From contig NZ_JBFBLC010000002.1 in NCBI RefSeq assembly GCF_040702505.1, forward strand, positions 682,001 through 746,000: a DNA stretch of 64,000 nucleotides. The letters are read 5' to 3'. A program made the translations under genes and the position numbers. The DNA is from Terrabacter sp040702505 (lineage in GTDB: Bacteria > Actinomycetota > Actinomycetes > Actinomycetales > Dermatophilaceae). The stretch's first letter is position 1, and each line of letters starts with the position of its first letter. This document shows positions 14,546 through 23,596 of this stretch, one piece after another. Below the pieces are notes generated by a model. That model was not told where the DNA came from. It saw only the letters and a program-made list of their open reading frames with translations, and did no database searches.

Positions 14546-17437
14546 ATGGCCGTCGAGGTACCCACCCCCACCGGACCGGCACGGCCGGACCTCACAATCC
14601 TCGAGACCCGGATCTACCGCGGCCCCAACGTCTGGTCCTACCAGCAGGCCATCCACCTCGTCGTCGACCTCGGCAGCCTCGAGGAGTACCCGACGGTCTC
14701 GCTGCCCGGCTTCACCGACCGGCTCGTCGAGCTCGTCCCGGGGCTCGAGCGCCACACCTGCTCGCGCGGGCGCCGCGGCGGGTTCGTCGAGCGGCTCCAC
14801 GAGGGCACCTGGCTCGGGCACGTCGCCGAGCACGTTGCCCTGCAGCTGCAGACCCTCGCCGGGCACGACTCGCGCCGCGGCAAGACCCGCGGCGTCAAGG
14901 GCGAGCCGGGCCGCTACAACGTCATCTACAGCTACACCGACGAGACCGTGGGCGTTGCCGCCGGGAAGCTGGCCGTACGCCTGCTCAACCACCTCGTCGA
15001 CGCCGAGGACGGCTTCGACTTCGAGACCGAGCTCAACGGCTTCCTGCGCCAGGCCGAGCGGGTTGCGTTCGGGCCGTCCACGTCGGCGATCCTCGAGGAG
15101 GCCGCGTCGCGTGACATCCCCTACATCCGGCTCAACTCCGCATCCCTCGTCCAGCTCGGCCAGGGCGTCCACGCCCAGCGCATCCGCGCCACCATGACCT
15201 CCAAGACCGGTGCGCTGGCCGTCGACATCGCAGGCGACAAGGACCTCACGACCAAGCTGCTGGGCTCGGCGGGCCTCCCCGTGCCGAAGCAGGAGGCCGT
15301 ACGCACGTTGCGCGGCGCGCTGGAGGCGGCCCGCCGCATCGGCTTCCCCGTCGTGGTCAAGCCGCTCGACGGCAACCACGGCCGGGGCGTGTGCCTCAAC
15401 CTCGCGAGCGACGAGGAGGTCGAGAAGGCATACGACATCGCCCGGGAACAGTCGCGCCGCGGGACGGTCATCGTCGAGTCCTTCGTCACCGGTCGGGACT
15501 ACCGGTGCCTCATCGTGGGCGGCAAGATGCAGGCGATCGCCGAGCGGGTGCCCGCGCACGTCATCGGCGACGGGACCCACACCGTGGGCGACCTCGTCGA
15601 GATCACCAACGCCGACCCGCGCCGCGGCGTCGGGCACGAGAAGGTCCTGACCAGGATCAAGCTCGACGCCAACGCCCTCGAGGTCCTCGCCGGGCAGGGA
15701 CACACCCTCGAGTCGGTGCCGCCGGAGGGCGAGATGGTCAAACTCGCCCTCACCGGCAACATGTCGACCGGTGGCATCTCGATCGACCGCACCTACGACG
15801 CGCACCCCGACAACGTCGAGATCGCCGAGGAGGCCGCACGCATCGTGGGCCTCGACGTGGCCGGCATCGACTTCATCTGTCCCGACATCACCTTCCCCGT
15901 GCGCGAGACGGGCGGCGCCATCTGCGAGGTCAACGCGGCCCCCGGCTTCCGCATGCACACCCACCCGACGGTGGGCGAGCCGCAGTTCATCGCCAAGCCG
16001 GTGGTCGACCTGCTCTTCCCGCCGGGCACCCAGTCGCGCGTGCCGATCGTCGCCGTGACCGGGACCAACGGCAAGACGACGACCTCGCGGATGATCGCCC
16101 ACATCTTCAAGGGCCTGGGGCGCAAGGTGGGCATGACCTCGACCGACGGGGTCGTCATCGACGAGCGCCTCGTCATCAAGGCGGACGCCTCCGGACCCCG
16201 CTCCGCGCGGATGGTCCTGCAGAACCCCCGCGTCGACTTCGCCGTCATGGAGGTCGCCCGGGGCGGCATCCTGCGTGAAGGTCTCGGCTACGACCGCAAC
16301 GACATCGCGGTCGTCACGAACATCGCGCCTGATCACTTGGGGATGAAGGGAATCGACACCCTGCGCCAGCTGGCCGACGTCAAGGCCGTCATCGTCGAGG
16401 CGGTGCCGCGTGACGGTTTCGCGGTGCTGAACGCCGACGACCCGCACGTGCGCAACATGCGTCGCCGCTGCTCGGGCAGCATCGTCTGGTTCTCGATGGC
16501 CGAGCCGGGCAGCGAGGTGCGTGAACTGGTCGACGACCACTGTCGCCGTGGCGGCCGCGCCGTCGTGCTGGAGCCGAGCGACCGCGGCGAGATGATCGTC
16601 ATCAAGCACGGACGCCGCAGCATGCAGCTGGCGTGGACGCACCTGCTGCCGGCGACATTCGGCGGCGCAGCCCGCTTCAACATCGCCAACGCGCTCGCCG
16701 CGGCGGGTGCCGCGTTCGCCGGCGGTGCCCCGCTGCACGACATCCGGCAGGGCCTGCGCACCTTCGCGACCACCTACTACCTCTCCCCCGGTCGCCTCAA
16801 CCTGGTCCAGGTCGGCAACGCCGACGTCTTCGTCGACTACTGCCACAACGCTGCGGGCATGAAGGAGCTCGGCGTCTTCGTCGACCGCTACACCGAGCAG
16901 AAGCAGGGGCAGGCCGATCTCGGCCGGATCTCGCGCATCGGCATGATCGGCGCCGCGGGTGACCGCCGGGACGACGACATCCGGGAGCTCGGCGAGGTGG
17001 CCGCGCGGCACTTCGACGTCGTCGTCGTGCGCGAGGACGCCCGCCTGCGCGGGCGCGCCCCGGGCGAGTCGGCCCGGCTGGTGGCCGAGGGCGCCCGCGC
17101 GGCGATGGCCGACGGCGCACGCTGCCGTCAGGTCGAGATCGTGCTCGACGAGCTCGAGGCGACCCGGCACGTGCTGGCCCGCACCAACCCGGGCGACGTC
17201 GTCGTCATGTGCGTCGACAACCACGCCCGCGTCGTGGCCGAGCTCGAGGAGCGCACGAACGCCGCCCAGGCCGGAGCACGACTCGGCACGCCGGGCGCCG
17301 GCACGAGCGATCCCGACCTCGACCCGAGCACCCTGACCGAGACGGCCGAGGCAGAGGGCGAGGAGGCCGAGGGCGAGGCGCTCGCGACCGTCCCCGCGGA
17401 GAGCCAGCCCGCGGCTCTCGACGACACCGCCGTCTGA
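14546..17437 (+). CDS. cphA: Cyanophycin synthetase
   Basis: A 963-aa CphA1-type enzyme that polymerises Asp and Arg, using ATP, into the nitrogen reserve cyanophycin. The N-terminal domain (about 8-165; ILETRIYRGPNVWSYQQAIH) is followed by an ATP-grasp domain (about 215-490; PVVVKPLDGNHGRGVCLN, ICEVNAAPGFRMHTHP) that adds Asp. A Mur-ligase-like domain (about 500-905) adds Arg: P-loop VAVTGTNGKTTTSRM at about 502-516, NIAPDHLGMKGIDT, FVDYCHNAAGMKELG. The residues after about 905 form an acidic Ala/Glu-rich tail not typical of the family. The SD GGAGGAG precedes ATG at 14546 by about 6 nt. Confidence 0.96.
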   Translation: MAVEVPTPTGPARPDLTILETRIYRGPNVWSYQQAIHLVVDLGSLEEYPTVSLPGFTDRLVELVPGLERHTCSRGRRGGFVERLHEGTWLGHVAEHVALQLQTLAGHDSRRGKTRGVKGEPGRYNVIYSYTDETVGVAAGKLAVRLLNHLVDAEDGFDFETELNGFLRQAERVAFGPSTSAILEEAASRDIPYIRLNSASLVQLGQGVHAQRIRATMTSKTGALAVDIAGDKDLTTKLLGSAGLPVPKQEAVRTLRGALEAARRIGFPVVVKPLDGNHGRGVCLNLASDEEVEKAYDIAREQSRRGTVIVESFVTGRDYRCLIVGGKMQAIAERVPAHVIGDGTHTVGDLVEITNADPRRGVGHEKVLTRIKLDANALEVLAGQGHTLESVPPEGEMVKLALTGNMSTGGISIDRTYDAHPDNVEIAEEAARIVGLDVAGIDFICPDITFPVRETGGAICEVNAAPGFRMHTHPTVGEPQFIAKPVVDLLFPPGTQSRVPIVAVTGTNGKTTTSRMIAHIFKGLGRKVGMTSTDGVVIDERLVIKADASGPRSARMVLQNPRVDFAVMEVARGGILREGLGYDRNDIAVVTNIAPDHLGMKGIDTLRQLADVKAVIVEAVPRDGFAVLNADDPHVRNMRRRCSGSIVWFSMAEPGSEVRELVDDHCRRGGRAVVLEPSDRGEMIVIKHGRRSMQLAWTHLLPATFGGAARFNIANALAAAGAAFAGGAPLHDIRQGLRTFATTYYLSPGRLNLVQVGNADVFVDYCHNAAGMKELGVFVDRYTEQKQGQADLGRISRIGMIGAAGDRRDDDIRELGEVAARHFDVVVVREDARLRGRAPGESARLVAEGARAAMADGARCRQVEIVLDELEATRHVLARTNPGDVVVMCVDNHARVVAELEERTNAAQAGARLGTPGAGTSDPDLDPSTLTETAEAEGEEAEGEALATVPAESQPAALDDTAV

Positions 17438-17513
17438 CGCGCACCCCGTTCCCCACTCACCCCGACCGCATACCTCCCCCAACGTCGAGTGGGCACTTTG
17501 CGACACGCGTCGG
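17438..17513. other. Convergent intergenic region between cphA and the Mur-ligase gene
   Basis: 76 bp. A weak CCCACTC/GAGTGGG inverted repeat with a long loop could be a bidirectional terminator, but there is no T-tract. One near-match to the octamer (CCGCATAC) is present. Confidence 0.3.
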
Positions 17514-19778
17514 TCAGTCGGTGGCGGGGGCGAGCTCGTCGGCGTAGGCGCGCAGGGCTCGGCGGTAGGCCTGGGTGTCGACGTCGGTCGTGGCCTCGAG
17601 CGTGCCCCGGACGAGGTCGGCCACCGCCTGGCGCTCCCGGCCGAGGTCGGCCTGCGCGAGAGCGCACAGCACGAGAGCTGCGGTGCTGTGCGGGCGGGTG
17701 GCCAGGACCTCGTCGAGGACAGCCAAGGCCTCCTCGGCCCGACCGACGACGCGCAGGCTGGAGGCCAGCTGCAGCTGCGCGAGGTGCCGGTGCGGCTCCC
17801 GCAGCCCACCGGTCAACGCCTGCTCGTAGAGCCCGATGGCGCAGCGCTCGTCACCCAGTGCGTCCCAGGCCCCTGCGAGCTCGAAGACCAGCCGCGCGTC
17901 CGCCGGGTGGTCGTCCACCAGGGCCTGGGCCGCCTCGACCCGTGCCTGCGCGTCGTCCATCGTCCACAGCGCCGCGATCTCACCCTCGAGCTCGTGCTCG
18001 CCGCGGCCTGCGACCACCTTGCGGCGGATGGTGCGCGCGTCGTCCACGGTGCCGCCCTGCCCCCGGACCCAGCCGTCGACCTCGGTCCGCTCCGCGTGGC
18101 ACATCAGGGCGATCACGTCGCCGTCGAGCGCGTGCGCCACCAGGGCCTGCAGCGCAGCGAGCTCGGTGTCGTGTGCAGGGACGTCGAGGACACCCACCGT
18201 CGCGAGGCCCTCGCGGAAGAGGTTCAGCAGCTCCTCCGGCCGGCGCCCGCGCAGGTAGTGCTCGGCGACCTTGAGCACGACCTCCTCGGCGCCGCGGCCG
18301 GCGATCTCGCCCATCGCCACGATGGCCTCGTCGGCGCGGTCCCCCGCGCACCCGAGACCCAGCCGGACGGCCCCGCCCGGCGCGGCGAGGCCACGGGCGA
18401 CTTCGAGCAGAGCGTCGAGACCGGCCTCGTTGTGGGCCATGTCCATGATGACGGTGGCGGTGCCGGCGCCGTCCGGCAGAGGCAGCGTGTAGGTGTTGAG
18501 GCGCCCCCAGTTGTGCTCCGGGTCGGGTGCGAAGGTGCGCAGCCCCTCGACGACGGCCGAGCGGGGCACCCCGAGCCCGAGGGCGGCCGCCGCCCCGGCG
18601 AGCGCGTTGGCGATGTTGTTGCGTGAGAGCCCGCTGAGCGTCATGGGCACGTCCACGACCTTGACGAGCCGGTCGGGGTCGCCGTTGGGCGAGAGCACCA
18701 CGATCTCCCCGTCGAGCACGGTGATCCCTCGGCCCCCGGCGTTGATCGACTCCCACAGAGCCGGGGACGCGGGGTCGAGGCTGAAGGCCCACGGCTTGGC
18801 CTTGATGCCGAAGTGCATGGCCCACACGCGCGGGTCGTCCCCGTTGAGCACGACCCAGCCCTGCGGCTTGGTGACCGTCGTGACGATGGCCTTGACCTCC
18901 GCGAGCTGGTCGAGGGTGTCGATGCCCTGCAGGCCGAGGTGGTCGGCGCTGACGTTGGTGACGACGCTGACGTCGTTCGCGGTCACGCCCATCCCCTTGA
19001 GCAGCATCCCGCCCCGGGCGGTCTCGAGGATGCCGATGTCGAGGCCGGGCGTCTCGAGCACGCCGCGTGCCCCCGCGGGCCCGGAGTAGTCCCCCTCCTC
19101 CACGGTCTCGCCCATGACGACGATGCCGTCGGTGGAGCTCCAAGCCGTGGTCAGCCCCGCGGCCATGCACATGTGCGCCATGAGACGGGTGGTCGTCGTC
19201 TTGCCGTTGGTGCCGGTCACGGACGCGACCGGGACGGTGGGAGTGAGCACGCTCGGGCCGGGCCCGTCCGGGGCGGCCAGGATCACGGCCGCCGCCTTCT
19301 CGATGAGCTCGTCGGGCCTTCGCGAGCTGTCGAGCAGCTCGGTCATGACGACGCCGAGCTGCTCCCCGGCGACCTTGGCACGGCCACGGTGGATCCACGG
19401 GAACGCGACGACGACCTGCTCGACCGTCTGGCCCGCCCGCACCCGCACGCCGAGGCGTCCGGCGCCGATCTCGGTGCCCAGCCTCCGCATGACGGTGCGC
19501 AGCAGTCGCATCACGAACCGCTGGCGCAGCGCGGTGCCGCGCTTGCCCGGCCGGGCCGAGCGCAGGCCGACGCGGCGGGCCAGCTCCTCGGCCGCCGGAC
19601 GCTTGAGCTCGAGGTAGCCGGGAAGGTGCAGGACCACCTTGATCGCCGGCCGCGAGAAGTAGAGGTTGGGCCCGTCGAGCACCCGCACCTCGTCGATGCG
19701 CACGGCGTCGGACGCGGGCTGGGCGCCTGCCCGGGGCTGGGTCGTCAGGGCGCTGGACTCGTTCCCGGGGTCAGGCAT
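17514..19778 (-). CDS. CphA-like Mur ligase without ATP-grasp, with C-terminal TPR-like tail
   Basis: A 754-aa protein. Residues about 26-150 resemble the CphA N-terminal domain: VRVLDGPNLYFSRPAIKVVL matches RIYRGPNVWSYQQAIHLVVD in cphA next door. The ATP-grasp domain is absent. The Mur-ligase domain follows directly (about 180-600) with P-loop VASVTGTNGKTTTTRLM, NVSADHLGLQGIDTLDQLAE, MDMAHNEAGLDALL and GLGCAGDRADEAI. Residues about 615-754 are helical TPR-like repeats (LVFELAGAWDALGDERCAIG, LAQLQLASSLRVVGRAEEAL). ATP-dependent amide ligation is therefore expected, probably on cyanophycin, a dipeptide or a related substrate; this is inference from family and location. The start is ATG at 19776-19778 with a leaderless TAGAGT box. 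Confidence 0.85.
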   Translation of the reverse strand: MPDPGNESSALTTQPRAGAQPASDAVRIDEVRVLDGPNLYFSRPAIKVVLHLPGYLELKRPAAEELARRVGLRSARPGKRGTALRQRFVMRLLRTVMRRLGTEIGAGRLGVRVRAGQTVEQVVVAFPWIHRGRAKVAGEQLGVVMTELLDSSRRPDELIEKAAAVILAAPDGPGPSVLTPTVPVASVTGTNGKTTTTRLMAHMCMAAGLTTAWSSTDGIVVMGETVEEGDYSGPAGARGVLETPGLDIGILETARGGMLLKGMGVTANDVSVVTNVSADHLGLQGIDTLDQLAEVKAIVTTVTKPQGWVVLNGDDPRVWAMHFGIKAKPWAFSLDPASPALWESINAGGRGITVLDGEIVVLSPNGDPDRLVKVVDVPMTLSGLSRNNIANALAGAAAALGLGVPRSAVVEGLRTFAPDPEHNWGRLNTYTLPLPDGAGTATVIMDMAHNEAGLDALLEVARGLAAPGGAVRLGLGCAGDRADEAIVAMGEIAGRGAEEVVLKVAEHYLRGRRPEELLNLFREGLATVGVLDVPAHDTELAALQALVAHALDGDVIALMCHAERTEVDGWVRGQGGTVDDARTIRRKVVAGRGEHELEGEIAALWTMDDAQARVEAAQALVDDHPADARLVFELAGAWDALGDERCAIGLYEQALTGGLREPHRHLAQLQLASSLRVVGRAEEALAVLDEVLATRPHSTAALVLCALAQADLGRERQAVADLVRGTLEATTDVDTQAYRRALRAYADELAPATD

Positions 19779-19784
19779 GGCCAG

Positions 19785-19790
19785 ACTCTA
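19785..19790 (-). promoter_or_regulatory. Leaderless -10 box for the Mur-ligase/TPR gene
   Basis: TAGAGT on the minus strand, 6 nt before ATG at 19778. Confidence 0.55.
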
Positions 19791-19816
19791 GCGACCGGCC
19801 CGGAGTGCCTGCGCGC

Positions 19817-20578
19817 TCACTGACCCATGGCGTGGACGCCGCCGTCGACGTGCACGATCTCGCCCGTCGTGGCCGGGAACCAGTCCGAGAGCAGGGCTGC
19901 GCAGGCCTTCGCCGCAGGCACCGCGTCGTTGACGTCCCACCCGAGCGGCGCCCGCTCGTCCCAGACCTGCTCGAACTGCTCGAAGCCGGGGATCGACTTC
20001 GCGGCCGTGGTGCGGATCGGGCCGGCCGCCACGAGGTTGCACCGCACGTTCTTCGGACCGAGGTCGCGGGCGAGGTAGCGGTTGGTCGACTCGAAGGCGG
20101 CCTTGGCCACGCCCATCCAGTCGTAGACCGGCCAGGCGAACTTGGCGTCGAAGGTCAGGCCCACCACCGAGCCGCCCTCGGACATCAGAGGCAGTGTCGC
20201 GACGGCGAGCGACTTGAGGCTGTAGGCCGAGATCTGCAGCGCGGTCGAGACGTCCTCCCACGTGCCCTCGAGGAAGTTGAAGGCGCCCTGCGGGGCGAAG
20301 CCGATCGAGTGCAGCACGCCGTCGAGGCCGTCGACGTGCTCGCGCAGCCGCTCGGCGAGGGTGTCGAGGTGCTCCTGGTCGGCGACGTCGAGCTCGATGA
20401 CGGCGGGCGTCTCGGGCAGCCGCTTGGCGATGGTCTGGGTGATGCGCATCGTGCGCCCGAACGAGGTGAGCACCACGGTCGCGCCCTGCTCCTGGGCGAT
20501 CTTCGCGACGTGGAACGCGATCGAGCTGTCCATCAGGACGCCGGTGATGAGGAGCTTCTTGCCTTCGAGGATTCCCAT
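19817..20578 (-). CDS. fabI: Enoyl-ACP reductase, InhA/FabI type
   Basis: A 253-aa NADH-dependent short-chain reductase that completes each fatty-acid elongation cycle in FAS-II. N-terminal GKKLLITGVLMDSSIAFHVA is the FabI-type nucleotide-binding loop. HSIGFAPQGAF (90-100) holds the conserved Ser, and the catalytic Tyr152 and Lys159 sit in YDWMGVAK, 7 residues apart as in InhA (YNWMTVAK). The C-terminus closes with GEIVHVDGGVHAMGQ. It follows fabG by 84 bp on the same strand, the mabA-inhA arrangement of actinobacteria. A weak purine-rich SD (GAGAAAG) precedes the ATG. The fabG-fabI gap contains one octamer copy at 20637. Confidence 0.95.
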   Translation of the reverse strand: MGILEGKKLLITGVLMDSSIAFHVAKIAQEQGATVVLTSFGRTMRITQTIAKRLPETPAVIELDVADQEHLDTLAERLREHVDGLDGVLHSIGFAPQGAFNFLEGTWEDVSTALQISAYSLKSLAVATLPLMSEGGSVVGLTFDAKFAWPVYDWMGVAKAAFESTNRYLARDLGPKNVRCNLVAAGPIRTTAAKSIPGFEQFEQVWDERAPLGWDVNDAVPAAKACAALLSDWFPATTGEIVHVDGGVHAMGQ

Positions 20579-20662
20579 GCCTGCGACTTTCTCGTGTGTG
20601 GGGTGCGGGTGCCGCGCGAACGCGCCGACGGCGTACGTATGCCGTGTGGGACGTCGGGAGGG

Positions 20663-21397
20663 TCAGTGACCCATGCCGAGGCCGCCGTCGACGGGGATCA
20701 CGGCGCCGGTGATGTAGGCGGCTTCGTCACTGGCCACGAAGCGGACGACGGAGGCGACCTCCTCCGGCGTGGCGAAACGGCCGGCCGGGATGCTCGCGAG
20801 GTAGGCCTTCTTCTGCTCGTCGGGCAGGACGGCCGTCATCTCGGTCTCGATGAAGCCGGGAGCCACGACGTTGGCGGTGATGCCGCGGCCGCCGAGCTCG
20901 CGGGAGACCGAGCGGGCGAGACCGACGAGGCCGGCCTTCGACGCGGCGTAGTTGGCCTGGCCGGGTGAACCGTAGAGGCCGACGACGCTGCTGATCAGCA
21001 CGATGCGGCCGCGGCGCTTGCGGATCATGCCGGTGGCCGCGCGGCGGGCGCACCGGAAGGCGCCGGCGAGGTTGGTGTCGATCACCGAGTCGAAGTCATC
21101 GTCGCTCATCCGCATCAGCAGCGTGTCGCGGGTGATGCCGGCATTGGCGACCAGCACCTCGACCGGCCCGCCGAGGATCTCCTCGGCCGCCGTGAACGCC
21201 TCGTCGACGGAGGACGAGTCGGTGACCTCGCACTTGACGCCCTGCAGCCCCTCAGGCGGTTCGCCGGAGCGGTGCGTGATGACGACGTTGTCGCCGCCGT
21301 CGACGAAGGCCCTGGCGATGGCCAGCCCGATGCCGCGGTTGCCGCCGGTCACGAGCACGTTGCGTGCCTGCTTCGTCGACGCTTCGTTCGTTGGCAC
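20663..21397 (-). CDS. fabG: 3-oxoacyl-ACP reductase
   Basis: A 244-aa NADPH-dependent short-chain dehydrogenase acting in FAS-II. The start is GTG at 21395-21397 (VPTNEASTKQARNVLVTGG), chosen because GGAGG lies 8-9 nt upstream; a longer frame from 21514 has no RBS. The Rossmann loop TGGNRGIGLAIARAF (about 17-31), NAGITRD, the catalytic Ser in LISSVVGLYGSPGQ and the YAASK motif are all present. The C-terminus ends ITGAVIPVDGGLGMGH. It is transcribed toward fabI and is divergent from the DUF3099 gene. Confidence 0.94.
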   Translation of the reverse strand: MPTNEASTKQARNVLVTGGNRGIGLAIARAFVDGGDNVVITHRSGEPPEGLQGVKCEVTDSSSVDEAFTAAEEILGGPVEVLVANAGITRDTLLMRMSDDDFDSVIDTNLAGAFRCARRAATGMIRKRRGRIVLISSVVGLYGSPGQANYAASKAGLVGLARSVSRELGGRGITANVVAPGFIETEMTAVLPDEQKKAYLASIPAGRFATPEEVASVVRFVASDEAAYITGAVIPVDGGLGMGH

Positions 21398-21495
21398 TGG
21401 TGGGTTCCTCCATCGGTCCGGGCCGTTTCCTGCCCCGAAACCTAACGGACTACCGAAGGGTAGACAGCCACCGCGGCTCGCGGCGCGAACAGGCT

Positions 21496-21501
21496 TATGG
21501 T
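21496..21501 (+). promoter_or_regulatory. Leaderless -10 box for the DUF3099 gene
   Basis: TATGGT, then 6 nt, then GTG at 21508. Confidence 0.55.
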
Positions 21502-21507
21502 GGAAGG

Positions 21508-21798
21508 GTGCCAAGAGCCAAGAAGGAACCCGTGGTGTACTCCGTCACCTCGGCGCCGACGTCCTCGACGGACGACCAGGACAAGCGCGTCAAGCGCTAC
21601 CTGACGATGATGGGCATCCGCATCGCCTGCTTCGGTCTCGTCTTCGTCACGTCGGGCTGGCTGCGCTGGGCTGCCGTCCTCGCGGCCGTGTTCATCCCGT
21701 ACATCGCGGTCGTCATCGCGAACGCCGTCGCTCCCCGACAGCCGGGCAGCATCCAGGCGGTCACCCCGCAGGACGACTACCACCGCATCGGCCGGTGA
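21508..21798 (+). CDS. DUF3099 family small membrane protein
   Basis: A 96-aa protein. A charged, Ser/Thr-rich N-terminal 30 residues is followed by the conserved RVKRYLTMMGIRIACF and two close membrane helices (about 38-54 and 58-76; CFGLVFVTSGWLRWAAVLAA, FIPYIAVVIANAVA) with a short cytoplasmic tail ending DDYHRIGR. This layout is that of DUF3099, an actinobacterial family of unknown function. The stop overlaps the GTG start of the next gene (GTGA), so both are likely translated together. It is divergent from fabG. Confidence 0.88.
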   Translation: MPRAKKEPVVYSVTSAPTSSTDDQDKRVKRYLTMMGIRIACFGLVFVTSGWLRWAAVLAAVFIPYIAVVIANAVAPRQPGSIQAVTPQDDYHRIGR

Positions 21799-22043
21799 GC
21801 GTCCCCGAGACCGTGCCGACCCTCCCCGAGGTCGGCGGTGACCACGTGTGCAGCGCCAAGGGCTGTCGCCAGGGCGCCCGTCACGCCGTCGTGTGGAACA
21901 ACCCGAAGCTGCACGCCACGGACCGCCGCAAGGTGTGGCTGGCGTGCGACGAGCACCGGCGGCCCCTGTCGGACTTCGTCGCCCTGCGGGGCTTCCTCAT
22001 CGAGGTCGTTCCCGTGGAGCAGCTGACCGACGCTGACGGCTGA
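21795..22043 (+). CDS. Small Cys-containing conserved protein, 82 aa
   Basis: GTG at 21795 overlaps the TGA of the DUF3099 gene. The 82-aa product has Cys-x4-Cys in HVCSAKGCRQGARHAVVW, then a third Cys and His in WLACDEHRRPLSDFV. This spacing could make a small zinc site. The C-terminal half is a strand/helix mix ending FLIEVVPVEQLTDADG. I know it only as a conserved hypothetical that commonly follows DUF3099 in actinobacteria. Function is unknown. Coupling by overlap supports that it is real despite its size. Confidence 0.78.
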   Translation: MSVPETVPTLPEVGGDHVCSAKGCRQGARHAVVWNNPKLHATDRRKVWLACDEHRRPLSDFVALRGFLIEVVPVEQLTDADG

Positions 22044-22065
22044 ACCGCCGGCGCCGGGCGAGCGC

Positions 22066-23538
22066 TCAGCCCCAGACGGCGAGCTCGTCGGCCCGCGGAC
22101 CCTCGAGGACCTGCGACGGCACGTCGAAGACCATGACGGACTGGCGCTCCGGCGTCCACGTCGGCCAGCCGGCGTCGCCGCCTCGCGCGAAGGCCACCCA
22201 CGCCCGGTGCATCTCGTCGGCCAGCTGTTGCGGGGCGCCCTCGCCCGCCATCAGCGCCCCGTTCTCGAGGGTGTCGAAGACGAACGCGAGCTCGAGTGCG
22301 TGGCACGCGCCGAGTTCGGCGACCTTGGTCTCCCAGTCGAGCTCGTAGACCTGCACTACCCCGCCTGCCGCATGGTGCCCGGCGGCCAGGCGGGTCGTGG
22401 GCACCCGGAAGGCGGCATCGGTGAGCAGTGCGCAGACGAGGTCTCCGGGGGACGCGTCCGGGCGGTTGCCCGCATACGTCCCGACAGCCCCGTCCGGCCA
22501 GCCGTAGCGGGCCGCCAGGACCGGCAGCGCCTGCTCGGTCACGCCACCGGCGATGCCGGTGGGCACGAGGAAGAGGCGGAACTCGTCCCGGGTCGTGCCG
22601 ATGAGCAGCGGTATGCCGGCCGCGGCACCCTGGGCGATGCGCTCCTCGGGCACTCCCGGGACGATGTCGCCGTCCACGACGGGGAACAGGCTCATGATCC
22701 CCAGGCCGCCGGCGAGGACAGAGGCCCCCCAGCGCGCCGGGTCGGGGTCGGCCTGGATGGCCAGCCCGATCGCGGTCTGCGCGGCGACGACCACCTCGGG
22801 GTCGAGCGCGCTGAAGGCCTCGGCGGTCGCGGGTACGCCGAGGTGTGCGGCGATCTCGCCGCTGACCTTCCGGGCGTCCTCGAGGGAGCAGACGGCCGCC
22901 CCGTTGCCGCTCTGGATGGCAGCCCGGCGGAAGAGGCCCTCGGCCGCGGGTGAAGCCATCAGCATCGCCACGCTCATCCCGCCCGCGGACTCGCCGAACA
23001 CGGTCACGTCGTCGGGGTTGCCGCCGAACGCGGCGATGTTGTCGCGCACCCACTCCAGCGCCGCGACCTGGTCGCGCAGGCCGAGGTTGGTCGGCGCCCC
23101 GTCGAGCACTGCGAAGCCCGGAACGCCGAGTCGGTAGTTGATGCCGACGAGGACGACGCCGTCGCGCGAGAACGCACTCCCGTCGTAGGTCGAGACCGAG
23201 CTGGCCCCGCGCACGAACGCCCCGCCGTGGATCCACACCATGACGGGCAGCGCCTCGGCGCCCTCGGGTGCCCACACGCTGACGCTGAGGTAGTCGTCGC
23301 CGGGGTCGACCGAGCTGGGCAGCACGGTGTCCATCGGGGTGGGGTACGCCGACTGCGCGGCTGTGGGACCGTGCTGGGTCGCCGGGCGCTCGCCCTCCCA
23401 CGGCACGACCGGCTGGGGCGCGCGGTAGCGGTGGGCGCCGACCGCGGGCGCGGCGTACGGGATCCCGAGGTACGCGTTCACCCCGTCCCGGCTCGATCCG
23501 CGGACAAGGCCACCAGACACACGCACGACAGGGTCCAT
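22066..23538 (-). CDS. Type-B carboxylesterase/lipase
   Basis: A 490-aa alpha/beta hydrolase of the carboxylesterase type-B family. N-terminal VRVSGGLVRGSSRDGVNAYL and GIPYAAPAVGAHRYRAPQPV are the family opening. The oxyanion loop VMVWIHGGAFVRGASS (about 99-114) and the nucleophile elbow VTVFGESAGGMSVAMLM (about 182-198) are intact. The acid and His residues lie in the C-terminal half but I could not place them with certainty. There is no signal peptide, so it is probably cytoplasmic. ATG at 23536-23538 has GATGGGG upstream. It stands alone between convergent and same-strand neighbours. Substrate unknown. Confidence 0.9.
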   Translation of the reverse strand: MDPVVRVSGGLVRGSSRDGVNAYLGIPYAAPAVGAHRYRAPQPVVPWEGERPATQHGPTAAQSAYPTPMDTVLPSSVDPGDDYLSVSVWAPEGAEALPVMVWIHGGAFVRGASSVSTYDGSAFSRDGVVLVGINYRLGVPGFAVLDGAPTNLGLRDQVAALEWVRDNIAAFGGNPDDVTVFGESAGGMSVAMLMASPAAEGLFRRAAIQSGNGAAVCSLEDARKVSGEIAAHLGVPATAEAFSALDPEVVVAAQTAIGLAIQADPDPARWGASVLAGGLGIMSLFPVVDGDIVPGVPEERIAQGAAAGIPLLIGTTRDEFRLFLVPTGIAGGVTEQALPVLAARYGWPDGAVGTYAGNRPDASPGDLVCALLTDAAFRVPTTRLAAGHHAAGGVVQVYELDWETKVAELGACHALELAFVFDTLENGALMAGEGAPQQLADEMHRAWVAFARGGDAGWPTWTPERQSVMVFDVPSQVLEGPRADELAVWG

Positions 23539-23596
23539 GACCCCATCAGAACATCCGGATGGCCGCGGAACCCGTAGGGCCGGGCCGCGTCTACTG

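Noticed and set aside
17438..17513. Attachment site or integration scar between cphA and the Mur ligase
   Set aside because: No integrase, tRNA or direct repeat nearby; both flanking genes are complete.
14114..17809. 1231-codon minus-strand frame across cphA
   Set aside because: It is antisense to cphA, has repetitive Asp/Val/Gly/His composition and no domain; third-position GC bias explains the long open frame.
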